Source: Phaeodactylum tricornutum CCAP 1055/1
Taxonomy: Eukaryota > Bacillariophyta > Bacillariophyceae > Surirellales > Neidiaceae
Direction: 5' to 3'
DNA length: 64,000 bases
NCBI RefSeq assembly: GCF_000150955.2
Contig: NC_011692.1
Coordinates: 124,001-188,000, forward strand
Shown here: positions 10,464 to 20,913 of the stretch, piece after piece
Position numbering within the stretch: position 1 is the first letter of the stretch
Layout: the number at the start of each line of letters is the position of its first letter
The notes under the pieces: model-generated
What the model was told of the DNA's origin: nothing
Databases searched by the model: none
The model's input: the letters and a program-made list of their open reading frames with translations, nothing else
Made by a program: the position numbers and the translations under genes

Positions 10464-11190
10464 GACACTATTTCCACCAAAGGAAGCAGTGAGAGAGAGA
10501 GAGAGGCAAGTGACGACAACACGGGCCGAGGGGAAAACGAATGTTCCAAACTTGGGACTGACTGTTGCATTGGTCGGATCCATTGGGACCGGATCCTTCT
10601 CCGTCAGCCCTACCCTACTCTAGATCCAGATTAGTTCGGTTCGATACAGACACACGTACCTGATAGAATTCCGTAGTCCACTTCAACACAACCGAACCTG
10701 ATAGACGAGCAGACCAACGTCGCGATACCCCAAAGTCAACAGCCACAGTCGATCTTGCTCGACTCGGTAGCTACTCTTAGCAGTACATGCTACTAATTAG
10801 CTCCTAGAGTCCTATTTACAAGTGGAGAAACACACGATAGGAATTGTCGCACCGTTGGACCGAAAATCATGGTTTCCGGAAGAGGCTTCTCCGTGAGACT
10901 CGCTGTCAAGTCATCGCAACAATCGTGAGACGATCATCCTCTGCTTGGTTCCGACTCGCGAATACTCGTACAGTTCGTAGTATCCGTGAAAACAATTCAC
11001 AAACCCTTTCGACCTTCTGAACTGTAAGCTTTGTCACTCCCGCTACTTTCTTGGTTCGCCTCCAGCGAAACGAGTCTCTCTTTTGCCGTCAGTGTCTCTC
11101 ACGGTCAATTGGCCCTTTTCGTAACCCACACGGCACACACGCGACCATTGCACTGGGGAAAGTCGACGCAACGCACACATATAAATATAA
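10464..11190. promoter_or_regulatory. divergent promoter region between PsbP-like and transporter genes
   Basis: The two genes are head to head. The region holds a (GA)n run at 10491-10505 just upstream of the PsbP-like start, and an AT-rich stretch (ATATAAATATAAATGG) directly before the transporter ATG, which is too close to act as a TATA box. No transcription-factor site can be called with confidence. Confidence 0.35.
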
Positions 11191-12735
11191 ATGGCAACGG
11201 ACCCGTCCGCGGCGGGTACGCCGGAGGCGATGCTTCCTGTACACCAACGGCGGCATTCGCAGTACAACGGTCGTGCTCCTTCCCCACCGGAACCTTCCGG
11301 CTCCGACAGCGTCATTGAATTATCCAATTTCAACGGAACAACCCATACGCACGGTACCAGTACTGTAACGGCGACCAATGCGGTTGCGAAAGCATCCGCC
11401 GTCGGATCGAACGTTGACGAATCCGATTACGAGATTCGTGCACTCGTGGGTGACCAAGCCTTGCCGGACGGAGCGTCACCCGCGCGTCACCACGGGGATG
11501 GGCACGGACTCGCGGTAGGGACGGCCTCCAACGCCCAAGTCGCCGTTAACATTGTCATTTCCTTCGTCGGGGCCGGACTGCTCGGCATTCCCGACGCCTT
11601 TCGACGGGCCGGGTGGCTCCTCGGGACGCTCACGCTCGCCACCGTGTCCGCCCTCAACGTCTACGCCATGCTGCTACTCCCACACGTCAAACGCAAACTA
11701 TTGCATCTTCGACAAAAGCAACAACAGAACTCGACACGTTCCGACGAAACACACACCGACACTCACGAACTTTTGTTGTTGGACAGTTATGGTGCCCTGG
11801 GCCGGGCCATTATGGGACCCAATGGTGAAACCTTCGTCAACGGCTGTTTGGTGGTTTCACAAGTCGGTTTCGCAACGGCCTACATTATTTTCATTGCTGC
11901 TAATTTGCACAGTTTGGCCGGTATACCTCGTGGCGTCACCTGTCTCGCCTGTGTTCCGGGGTTGTGTGGACTCGTCCAGGCCCGGGACATGAAAACACTC
12001 GCGCCATTTTCGCTACTGGCCGATGCTGCCAACGTACTCGGACTCTCCGCCGTTTTGTTTGAAGACTGGGAGACCTACTACCAACCACACGACGATGTTA
12101 TACACAAAGTACGATGGTCCGGATTTTTGTACGTGATTGCCATTACCGTTTATTCCATGGAAGGCGTCGGATTGATTCTGTCCTTGGAAACTTCCAGTCG
12201 GCAACCCCAGAGCTTTCCTAGCCTTTTTCGGACCGTCTTGACCTGTATTACACTGTTTATGAGTTTGTTCGGCACGGCCGGTTACATGGGCTTTGGCGAA
12301 AATACTCAGGCGCCCATCACCTTGAACCTTACCGACAGTAACGTCGCGCTCCTCGTCAAGAGCGCCCTGTGCTTGGCACTCTACTTGACCTACCCCGTCA
12401 TGATGTTTCCCGTTTGGAACATTACCGAAACGATTCTATTGTCCACCCGCGACCACACCGTCACCCGCGTGGCCTTTCGCAGTGCCCTGGTCGTGCTTAC
12501 CGCCATGGTGGCCTGGCTGGTGCCTGATTTCGGCGCCTTTTTGAGCTTGGTCGGTAGCAGCATCTGTACCGTGCTCGGATTCATTCTTCCCTGCTGGTTT
12601 CACTGGAAAGTCATGGGCAACGAACTTCCCAACTGGCAGGTGGGCCTGGACCTTTTCCTGATGGTTGGCGGAGGCGTGTTTGGAGTGCTCGGAACCTACC
12701 AAAGTATTACAAGTTTGGGTGGTGGTGGTCAATAA
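11191..12735 (+). CDS. amino acid/auxin permease (AAAP) family transporter
   Basis: 514 aa, single exon. A secondary transporter that moves neutral amino acids with H+ or Na+ (SLC36/SLC38/AVT type). The first 110 residues are hydrophilic, Ser/Thr/Pro-rich and probably cytosolic. The first membrane helix carries the family signature VGAGLLGIPDAFRRAGW (about 125-141). About ten further hydrophobic helices follow, including GYMGFGENTQAPITLNL, typical of the mid-protein loop in AVT/PAT proteins, and a terminal LFLMVGGGVFGVLGTY helix. A long hydrophilic loop (QKQQQNSTRSDETHTD) sits after helix 2. Plasma membrane or vacuolar location cannot be decided. Confidence 0.9.
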   Translation: MATDPSAAGTPEAMLPVHQRRHSQYNGRAPSPPEPSGSDSVIELSNFNGTTHTHGTSTVTATNAVAKASAVGSNVDESDYEIRALVGDQALPDGASPARHHGDGHGLAVGTASNAQVAVNIVISFVGAGLLGIPDAFRRAGWLLGTLTLATVSALNVYAMLLLPHVKRKLLHLRQKQQQNSTRSDETHTDTHELLLLDSYGALGRAIMGPNGETFVNGCLVVSQVGFATAYIIFIAANLHSLAGIPRGVTCLACVPGLCGLVQARDMKTLAPFSLLADAANVLGLSAVLFEDWETYYQPHDDVIHKVRWSGFLYVIAITVYSMEGVGLILSLETSSRQPQSFPSLFRTVLTCITLFMSLFGTAGYMGFGENTQAPITLNLTDSNVALLVKSALCLALYLTYPVMMFPVWNITETILLSTRDHTVTRVAFRSALVVLTAMVAWLVPDFGAFLSLVGSSICTVLGFILPCWFHWKVMGNELPNWQVGLDLFLMVGGGVFGVLGTYQSITSLGGGGQ

Positions 12736-14692
12736 ATAAGGTTAGGACGGATGACCCGGTTCAATGGGGCAAGTGCACTGCTTGGCTAGGAAAATTTTCT
12801 ATCGCGTTGACTGTATTCGATATTCGGACCCGGAGGCTGCTCTTTCGGTATTGGTTTGGTCTAACAGACTCTGCATTTTTGGAAACAGCAATATCTTGGC
12901 TTCACATCAGAATCCTGCCGTAGCGGTCGGTACCAGCATTTTTGGCGTGTCAAAGCGCCGCTCGTGTGGCGCCACTAATGTAGGCAACTAACTAATTCCT
13001 CGTCTAGCCGTGCTTTCCTACCCTTGCTCTCGAAAACTGCTCAGGCGTATTTGGACATATGGGTGAATAAAATCAGGAGAGGAAGTACTATTTATTATTA
13101 CAGTTACTTCATTCGCGATCATGTCGCTTTGTTCCGGATTCGGAAACGGTCTTGGATTGTTGTTTACATTAGAACAAACGTAGCCCTCGATCATTCGTGA
13201 GCTACGTTTGCAAGATTTTGGTTGGAAATCTAAAGCTCTTCTAGCTAGGCCTCCCGACTGTCTAGAACGGTGTGCTGATCGCTTACGTATATCCGCTCCA
13301 GAAGTTTGTTAGTTTCAATATATGTCAGCAATGGCGGCTACTTGGATGAAACCGAGTTGTGGTAACAATTGAGGGCACATTATAAGAATATCGCTGCAAA
13401 TTCTAATCAGCAAGCCATCCAAGATATTTCCTCGTGATTAAGACTTAAGAGCAGGTCGACAAGAGTTTCACGTAAGTGCTCGGGGGACAGCTTTTACCGG
13501 ACAGCAATGTCGTGGGCGCGCCAAAATGGAGAAAGTCCCGGTTCATTCCAGTATCCATTCTAGCAGCGCGCGAATTAATTTTTTATAACTTACTTTCTGT
13601 GGTCTTTAGTGGTGGTGGTGGGGGGGCATGCCCGAAATCTTTCGTGAAGTACCGTTCCCACACACTTACATCGCAGAGAGACATCAGAGACGTAGGTTCG
13701 CACTTTTCATAACGAAAACAGGTTTTCGGGTATCGATCAGCAAAAGCGTGACTGACTGTTATATAAATTCTGCCGACCCTCACAAAGTTTCGACTTATAT
13801 CACATTCACAATCAGTTTATCGACGCGAGATTCTTTTGACGCGCAGTCAGTCCGTTTTCAAGCAGCATGCCCAAAATGAGTTCTCCCAACGCGTTGTTAG
13901 ATACTGACGATAGGATATATTTCAGCTAGTCATTTCTCAAACTAAATGATTTAAGTATTAGTCCTGTTTGTATACAGAAACGACAAGCTTGATTTACTGT
14001 TAATGAAATATCAGTATTTTCACGCGCGATTTCTGAAAAACATTAGTCTGACTTCTTAGGCCGAACTATCAAGCCGACGGTTACGCCGTGACATGTCGAG
14101 TTCAATGTTTAAGTTGTCTGTGCCTGCTGTCTATGAGGAGGGTTCGCTATCGCGTTTGGCCAGAATAGGTGGGAAAGAAGAGCAGATGGAGTAATATGCC
14201 CCAAATCAAGCATGCCCTCTATCTTAAACATGTCTAGTTGTGAGCTTTACGTCTATGTAGGATCCTGGAAGATTAGTGACTGTCTTTATATAACCATAAG
14301 AAATGGAATTGGAGTTCGTTGCTTGTATGTATGTATGTGCTTCCTTATGATTTGTCAAACACACGAGATTAGGCCGCTGTGCATCGCTTGGAACCTCAAA
14401 TCTCTTTCAGTCGCCCTTTCTCATTTCAAGTCTCGCAGTCCCATGTCATATGCCACAGTGTTAAGTCTTCTAAACTCTACGATTGCGCTTGAACCCAGCT
14501 CAGGCATATCGAGATTAGTAACCGTGACCGCTATTGCTTTTTGCATTTTTTTCATCGTTTTCAAGCATCGAATAATTGTTGGATCGTCCAATTTTTCTGG
14601 ACTAGCGCAGCGCGTCAATGAAAAATCCTCGCGATTCAGGATCACAACATTACAATTCTGAAAAGATAATCTCGCGCTAGCATTTCATCACT
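12736..14692. other. long intergenic region, mostly featureless
   Basis: About 2 kb between two plus-strand genes. It contains a GGT/G-rich run near 13609-13627, a (GTAT)n run near 14323-14337, and only weak ORFs. One minus-strand stretch (about 14421-14659) encodes a helical sequence and is listed under findings. I recognise no RNA gene. Confidence 0.4.
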
Positions 14693-16593
14693 ATGGACTC
14701 TGAGGCCTTGAACGACTTCATCTGGGACGGACAATGGGAAAGCGTTTATGAAGCACTTTGTCGCTATATTTGCATCAGAGGAAGTGCCAACGTTCCGATA
14801 CAGTTCGTCGTGAACGGGCTCAAGCTCGGCAAGTGGTTGTAGTAAGTGCATTCGTTGATATCTTTCTTTTCTTCGCAATATGTTGAGTTTGTGCTGCAAT
14901 ACCAACGTTTACGCGTGGCAGCGTTCGGTTTTCTTTCACGCAAGAAATACTTTAACCAAACCCAAGAGAAACTTACTCAAGCCTTCGCGTCTTTTGAATT
15001 TACTGCTGTAGTGAACAGAGGTGCAAATGGGGACAAGGCAGTTTGTCTCCCAAACAGGTCTCCAAACTAGTTGAAGTAGGTGTTCAACCGCTTTCCTCAT
15101 TAAACAAGATGCGATTACCACCAACGTATCCCCAGCAGTTGCCTGACCACGTTTCTAGTACTCTCCTTACTCTACCGCCGGTTAGGAGAATTTCTGATGC
15201 GACTGATTGTCGTAGTCCTCCCAAAATGTCTCCTGAAAGATCTGACGAAGGATGGCGATCGAGCAAATGTGTTACTCCTCGCGACTCTGGTAGCACCATG
15301 GCCATACCCTCGTCTTCCGCGCTGGGCGAACTACAACGGTCTAGCTTTCTCGGTCGCAGGATGATGATGCCTTCCTTAAGCTCTGTTACTGCTGCTGCAA
15401 AAGCAAGCCATCGACGCCAACATCTGGAAATGATGTTGCTGGCTGAAGAACGTCGCATCGCTCAAGAGCAGGCGTTGGCTGGTCAATATACAGGCTATTC
15501 GCAAGAGCACATCAGAACTGCTGGCAAATCGAATCATTTCGCCGCGTACAGTGATTTGATAATGGAGGCTCAAAACCGCTTCGAATTATCCGCCAACACA
15601 ACAAGTTCATCTTCATTTCTGCCTCGTTCCAACGATCCAGCCTTAAGCCACCAAATGAGTGTACATCCAGACCTCACTAGCAGCAGGCTCGGTAATCGAG
15701 AGAAAATGGCTGCGGCTACAATGAATAGGTTGCCACCTCTGCGAGTCAATCCTCTCATGGATATCAGCACCCCTGAGGCCCCACCCGGGTGGTGCACTCG
15801 CCGAAAGAAGCAGCCTAATAAGCACGTCATTCTTCTTCCCGAAGAGCCTGATGACGACGAACAAGATCGATCGAAAATAAAGAGACAGCTCTTTGTCAGC
15901 GTTTCTGATGAGAGCACGTTGTGCACTACACCCATGCTTCCAAAGAAAACATCAGCCCTGAACGCATGGGATTCTAAGCTCGTCGAGCTAGTGCGCTTCG
16001 AAAAAACCTTTGGTCACATGCTGGTACCACCGGAATTTCGCACGGCCGAACACCGCCTTGGTGCCTGGGTCCGACATTTGCGAGTCTTATTTGAACAAGA
16101 CAAGTCGCGCTGTGCGGTCGATCGCAAAGCCAAACGATCACAATTGTCGGGATACCGCGTCAAACGCCTCGATGCAGTTGGGTTCGACTGGCACGCGACC
16201 GAAGAACAAGTGCAGAACAAGCGCTGGGGTGTATATTTTCAATTACTCAGGGATTTTTTCCAAAAAAATGGCCACGTGAACGTGTCGGCGACTCACAAAG
16301 TTTCCGGCATGAAAATTGGCAATTGGGTTCGTCTGCAGCGAATCGCTCGCCACGAAGGCTGCTTAAATCCTGACCAAACTTCGAAGCTTGACGCCCTAGG
16401 ATTCGATTGGGAGTTAGAACGTGATACTCAGAGCAGCTCAAACGAAAAACAGAACCCCAATCGTCCCAGCGAGGACGATACCATGAGATTACTTAAACGC
16501 CGTCGGGAGGAACAGGAACAGCTCTCATCTGATTGCGGTCTTTCACTCTTATCGTCCACGGCCACCAAACGTATGGTCGTTCGAAAGAACTAA
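14693..16593 (+). CDS. helicase-associated (HA) domain protein, 3 HA repeats (2 exons)
   Basis: The CDS is join(14693..14841,15012..16593), 576 aa. The short first exon encodes WESVYEALCRYICIRGSANV followed by GLKLGKWL. The 170-nt intron has a GTAAGT donor and a GCTGTAG acceptor; splicing gives GKWLYEQRCKWGQGSLSPKQ, which completes a textbook HA repeat and opens no stop. Two more HA repeats are near the C-terminus: about 366-435 (from WDSKLVELVRFEKTFGH to RLDAVGFDW) and about 452-516 (from WGVYFQLLRDFFQKNGHVNV to KLDALGFDW). The middle is Ser-rich and probably disordered. HA domains are small helical bundles, greatly expanded in diatoms and thought to bind nucleic acid; no helicase core is present. 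Likely nuclear, role unknown. Confidence 0.87.
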
Positions 16594-17204
16594 GATTTGC
16601 CAACAGGCATACGGCCTTTTAATTACATATATCCTTTTACATGATTTTATCGTCGTCAGTCAAATCAAATTTTGGCTGGATTAGCCAGTGACGAAAAAGC
16701 CGCATTTTTGAATATATTGACAGTCAATCTAATTTGAATAATCTACTTGTTTGTGCCCATTGTAGCAATTAACTGTATAGTTTACGTTAGACCTTCGATG
16801 ACTGACGTAAGTTTTCGAACCGGTCCTGAACAGGTAGCCGGAGTGGGAAGCAGCCGTCACGTCTAATTGTAAGATGGTGCTCACAGCCAAAACTAGCCTA
16901 GATGATATGGAAATCTGATGGTGGAATGTCGCTTGCATTTTTTACAGATACATGGCCTACCTACCAGCGACGCACAAATACGCATAAAGAAATAAAAAGG
17001 ATGTACATCCAGTCTTTCGTACCGACGACAGTCAGACAATAGGTTATGACAATGTTCGTTACTACCTCACCTTGCTGCTGCTTCCCGTCGTCTGGTCTAG
17101 TTTCTTTTGCGTCCCCTCTTTTCACTGCAAACTTGCAGATTGCGTATTCATCAATTCCGCTTCGTATTGTCCCCCGATTTACCTTTGTTGCAAGCGCTCT
17201 CAAT
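16594..17204. other. intergenic region and probable eIF3g promoter/5' UTR
   Basis: No gene is recognised. The eIF3g frame stays open upstream of its ATG back to about 17046, but that extension is hydrophobic and Cys-rich and unlike any eIF3g, so I read it as 5' UTR. Confidence 0.4.
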
Positions 17205-18197
17205 ATGTCAACTCGTTGGGGAGACGTTCTTGACGATGATTCGGACGAGGAGACGCCCTCTAGTTCGCTGCTAAAGGACTCCAGTGTCGGCGGGGTTCTA
17301 ACAATTCCCCCAACCCATAAATCGCGGATTGATTCCAAAGGAATCCAAATCGTCACATCCTACCGCTTGAACCCGGGAAATTCCAAGCAGATCCTCAAAA
17401 CGGTAACCAAACAAAAAATTGAAGCAGTTCCCACAAGAGAACCCAAGGCCGTCGCTACCCGCCGGACGTGGAAGAAATTCGGACAAGCGGCGATCGACGC
17501 CAAGGAGGGCACGCAGTCGACCGTGCAGAGCAAGGACGAGATCATGCTCGAAGATCCGCACGCCGACACGGACTTGCAGGACGAGGACCCTACTACAGCT
17601 ATTGCTGGAAACCTAAACGCCTTTTGGGCGAAACAGCAGCGTCGTCAACTCGAACGCAAGTACGATGTCGGAGGCGATGTACCCGAAGGAGTGGGAGCCG
17701 CCGCGGCAGGCGGCTGGACTCAAGTGGGTAGTGCCGGAGCTGCGGCCCCCAATACTACGGGTAAGTATGTCCCGCCGTCAGCGCGGGCCGGTGCGGTCGC
17801 GAGCTCCGCGTTCAATCCGGAACGTCGGGACGATCTCAATACGATTCGTGTCACGAATCTTTCGGAAAACACCTCCGAAATGGATTTGCAGGATCTCTTC
17901 CAACGATTCGGCAGAATTTCGCGTGTTTATTTGGCCAAGGATAAGGAAACATTTCGGTCTCGTGGTTTTGCCTTTGTCTCTTTCGTCAACCAAACGGACG
18001 CGGCGAATGCCATGGAGGAATTACAGGGTTTTGGGTACGATCACTTAATCCTCAAGCTGGAATGGGCTCGACCGAACGCTCCCAAGGACCCTGCGACAAG
18101 TGGCACAGAATTCCGTAGTGGGTACGGAAAGGCGTTGGCTCAAGATACCAAGGCTAAAGTATCGTACGCGTCCAATCTTACCACCGGGACGCGGTAA
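17205..18197 (+). CDS. EIF3G: translation initiation factor eIF3 subunit G
   Basis: 330 aa, single exon. eIF3g is the RNA-binding subunit of eIF3 that sits near the mRNA entry channel of the 40S subunit and promotes scanning and reinitiation. The start at 17205 (MSTRWGDVLDDDSDEE) matches the acidic, Trp-containing family N-terminus. The conserved ATRRTWKKFG block is present, as is TGKYVPPS just before the RRM. The C-terminal RRM has RNP2 (IRVTNL) and RNP1 (SRGFAFVSF), and ends with the family-specific GFGYDHLILKLEWARP. The Cys/His zinc knuckle normally found between the WxKFG block and KYVPP is absent: this linker has no Cys and is Ala/Gly-rich. Confidence 0.95.
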   Translation: MSTRWGDVLDDDSDEETPSSSLLKDSSVGGVLTIPPTHKSRIDSKGIQIVTSYRLNPGNSKQILKTVTKQKIEAVPTREPKAVATRRTWKKFGQAAIDAKEGTQSTVQSKDEIMLEDPHADTDLQDEDPTTAIAGNLNAFWAKQQRRQLERKYDVGGDVPEGVGAAAAGGWTQVGSAGAAAPNTTGKYVPPSARAGAVASSAFNPERRDDLNTIRVTNLSENTSEMDLQDLFQRFGRISRVYLAKDKETFRSRGFAFVSFVNQTDAANAMEELQGFGYDHLILKLEWARPNAPKDPATSGTEFRSGYGKALAQDTKAKVSYASNLTTGTR

Positions 18198-18732
18198 ACG
18201 AGTAGTACGTAGGAGCAATGCTTTTCGTGAAGGTTTATTATTTTCTATCTCTAGCCACTTTTCTTGAAACTCTGGAAGAAATCAACGTGTCAAATTTATG
18301 AACGAGGACGCTACAGTGGCCGATTGCACAGTTTTATTCATAGGTAGGACTAGGAGAAAACTATAATGTGTACTTTCATATCCTCATAACCCATCCACGT
18401 CTCTTCTTCCTTTCTATGCTTGGCATCTATGTTGCACAGCTTCGTCCTTTTGTGCTGCTAGAGACAACAAGTTGAATCGATCTCTCTAGATTGGATAAGA
18501 TTGCGGTCATTGTCACTTACGATCACTGCAGAGAATAGAGACGCTAGGATATAACCCTATAGAAAGGGCTAGTACCGCGTCACGAAAGCAATAGAAGTGT
18601 CAAAGCACAAATGATGGAACGAACGAAAGAAACTGGCAGAACTCACGTCACAAAACCAGATACTTTTGGAAACCAATTGTCTCATAAAGCGCTTGTTTCG
18701 GTTGCGTGAATCGCCCATACTGTACAAGCGTA
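18198..18732. other. intergenic region
   Basis: The 3' flank of eIF3g and 5' flank of the next gene. No coding or RNA feature is recognised. Confidence 0.4.
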
Positions 18733-19290
18733 ATGAAGTCAGAGGGAGTACGTCTTTCCAAACGTAGCCTTGCTTCGCTGGCGTTGGGCCTGGCATCGAT
18801 GAGCGTGATGGTTCTATCAACCGAGTCTTGGAGCCCTCCCTTGTTTCCTTCGTGTATGCGACCACAGACTATGGCAATGAGTGCGACGAAAACATCGACT
18901 AAAGAAACTAGTTTTGACGGATCCTTCGGCAACCGCCGCCGGTTCGTAGCGGCGTTTGTAGGTGGCAGCTTGCTGTGGCGAACGGCTTCCTTTCCGTGCA
19001 CGGCGTCGGAAGCAACCGCCAACGATGCGACGACAAATGCGGTAGATCCCTGGGATAAATTCGGTCAAAGCTTGCAACAACAACAACAACAGCAGCCAAT
19101 GCCACAGAGTGTTTCAACGCCGAAATGGCCCGAGACTTCCGCGTCACCCTTGCCACGTACGATGGATTCAATTCCGTCGTCGTCGTCTGCTAGCGAGTAC
19201 GGCAGCAATTCTTCCAACGGGAACGACTTGGAACGAGCGATTCAGGAATCCAAGAAGAGACGACAGGTGGACCCGAGAACGCATGGTTGA
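18733..19290 (+). CDS. putative thylakoid lumen protein, unknown function
   Basis: 185 aa from the first true ATG at 18733. The N-terminus has a signal-peptide-like core (LASLALGLASMSVMVL). A second targeting element (RRRFVAAFVGGSLLW, about residues 76-90) follows, ending near CTASEA; three arginines before a hydrophobic stretch suggest Tat-type import into the thylakoid lumen. The mature part is short and Ser/Gln-rich with a glutamine run (CAA/CAG repeat near 19073-19096). It ends in a basic tail, LERAIQESKKRRQVDPRTHG. Function is not recognised; lumen location is an inference. It is convergent with the SNARE gene. Confidence 0.6.
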   Translation: MKSEGVRLSKRSLASLALGLASMSVMVLSTESWSPPLFPSCMRPQTMAMSATKTSTKETSFDGSFGNRRRFVAAFVGGSLLWRTASFPCTASEATANDATTNAVDPWDKFGQSLQQQQQQQPMPQSVSTPKWPETSASPLPRTMDSIPSSSSASEYGSNSSNGNDLERAIQESKKRRQVDPRTHG

Positions 19291-19501
19291 GTAGACGCCA
19301 AGGTCGGTATGTAAATAGGAAAGGTCACTGTACGGTGCATAATGACTAGGAGAATCTGTAGATCAGGATGTTAATGCGGGGGCGAAATGCAGACAGGTCT
19401 AAACAGACTTATTGCACAACAATTTTAACAGTGAAAGCCCCTTTGAAGCACCAATGGGCACGCATTGCATTTTTACGGTTGATTATAATCCTTTCAACCC
19501 T

Positions 19502-20113
19502 TCAACGCCAGATTCTGTATAGCATGACAAAAAATGCCAAGACGAGTCCCACCGCGACACCGTACATGATGAGTTTCTGTTGCGTGGCTCGTTGATTCAT
19601 GGCCTGTAAAATCCGCGTGGCTCGGCCGGTGAGGCCCGACATCTCCCGGACTCTACCATGTGCACCGACGAGTTTTTCGCGGTTGGCGCCCAGTTCTTCG
19701 GTAATTTCGAGGGCGACCGATTCCGTCTCCCGCATCGTCCGTCGGGCCCGATCGAGGGTTTCGTTCTGCGAATGCAGGGCGTCTTCGTTCTGCTGTAGCC
19801 GCATACGCTCCTGTTGATTACGATCGCTGCCGGTCGTAGTACTCCCGATCAGTCCTTGTCGCTCCGACTGCGCTTGCAACGATTGGTACTGCGATTTGTA
19901 CGTCCGGACCTTGTGCAGCAAGTCGCGCTTCATCGTGGCGTCCCCGACCGAACGCGCTTCTATGCCCATTTGCTGCAAAAGATCGTCGCATTGCTGCAGC
20001 AGATTCCGGGTGTACTGATTTGGCGGTTCTTCTTCGAGCGACCTGCGGATTTGCGCTTGGAGTCGCTGGAATTCGTCGTCGTAACGGGCAAAACTGGTAT
20101 CGCCGAGGGACAT
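19502..20113 (-). CDS. VTI1: Vti1-type Qb-SNARE
   Basis: 203 aa. Vti1 is the Qb-SNARE of Golgi, endosome and vacuole fusion complexes. The order fits the family: an N-terminal helical bundle (FARYDDEFQRLQAQIRRSL and following heptads), a SNARE motif (about 120-178, from ETESVALEITEELGANREKL to RATRILQAMNQRA), and a C-terminal anchor (MYGVAVGLVLAFFVMLYRIW). The start is the ATG at 20113 (MSLGDTSF). The frame is open upstream to a TTG, but a GTAAGC...CGACAG pair just upstream suggests a 5'-UTR intron rather than extra coding sequence. The protein is slightly shorter than yeast and human Vti1 (about 215-220 aa). Confidence 0.85.
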   Translation of the reverse strand: MSLGDTSFARYDDEFQRLQAQIRRSLEEEPPNQYTRNLLQQCDDLLQQMGIEARSVGDATMKRDLLHKVRTYKSQYQSLQAQSERQGLIGSTTTGSDRNQQERMRLQQNEDALHSQNETLDRARRTMRETESVALEITEELGANREKLVGAHGRVREMSGLTGRATRILQAMNQRATQQKLIMYGVAVGLVLAFFVMLYRIWR

Positions 20114-20913
20114 ACTGTCGCGGGTTTGCACTAACGAAACGAGTTTTTGTATTGTATTGCTTACCAACTTGTTAGTGGCCAGCCCCGTATTCCTGGGTCC
20201 CGTCGCTTAAAGGGGGTTGTTGGATGACCCGGGTTGTGTAGTATTCAACGTTAGGGGGGCGGAAGAGCGTCCCGGATGCCCCTCGTTGGCGTGGGTCGGA
20301 GGTTGGATCGTGGGAACCCAACCGCTTCCTTTCGCGGGCGAGGGATTCTTGCAGAAACAACGCTGTTACTTACCTCTCTAGGTTTCTCCTCTGTTCGACC
20401 GGTACCGTGCCTTTCGTGACCGTGTGCTCCAATCGCGTGCCCCAATGAAAACCGGAGTACATCCGGGTTTTTATTGTCGGAACGACGGGTCGACGCCGTC
20501 TCTACGTCCCATTCCGGACTCACGGTCATTTCCTTCCCGCAGATATGTTAGGCGGGTGTACTAAGGACAGGTTGGTCGAGATTGTGTGGAGGGCAGTCCA
20601 GTTCAGTCCAGTCCAGTCCAGTCCAACACGACGAACGAATTGCGCGTCTGGGGAAGATCCCGTTCCATCGACCATGGTCTAGAGAGGAGCAAACACAGAC
20701 CCGTATTGGGACACCAATACTAATAGCAACAATAGCTACACGCAGCGAACAATTAAACGTGTGAGGACTGCTTGTTGTCATCTGTTGTATCTACAGTTGG
20801 ATATCTACTACTCCAATACGTACGGTAAGCGTGTTCACAATCTCACGCCTGCGGTTTGGTTCGCATCCTGATCGGTCGCGTTCGTATTCGCCTTTTTCAC
20901 GTTCGGTGACAGT
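20114..20913. promoter_or_regulatory. divergent promoter region between Vti1 and GCN1 genes
   Basis: The genes are head to head 800 bp apart. The minus side probably includes a 5'-UTR intron of the Vti1 gene (donor GTAAGC near 20150). A pentanucleotide repeat lies at 20593-20625. No coding sequence is convincing. Confidence 0.35.
20593..20625. repeat. CAGTC pentanucleotide microsatellite
   Basis: Six or so near-perfect CAGTC/CAGTT units lie in the GCN1/Vti1 divergent promoter region. Confidence 0.75.

Noticed and set aside
14212-14661. 149-codon plus-strand ORF upstream of the HA gene
   Set aside because: Composition is hydrophobic and Cys/Ile-rich without pattern, and it overlaps the opposite-strand helical ORF; likely chance.
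17046-17204. N-terminal extension of eIF3g to an upstream ATG
   Set aside because: The added 53 residues are hydrophobic and Cys-rich, unlike any eIF3g; the ATG at 17205 begins the conserved acidic N-terminus.
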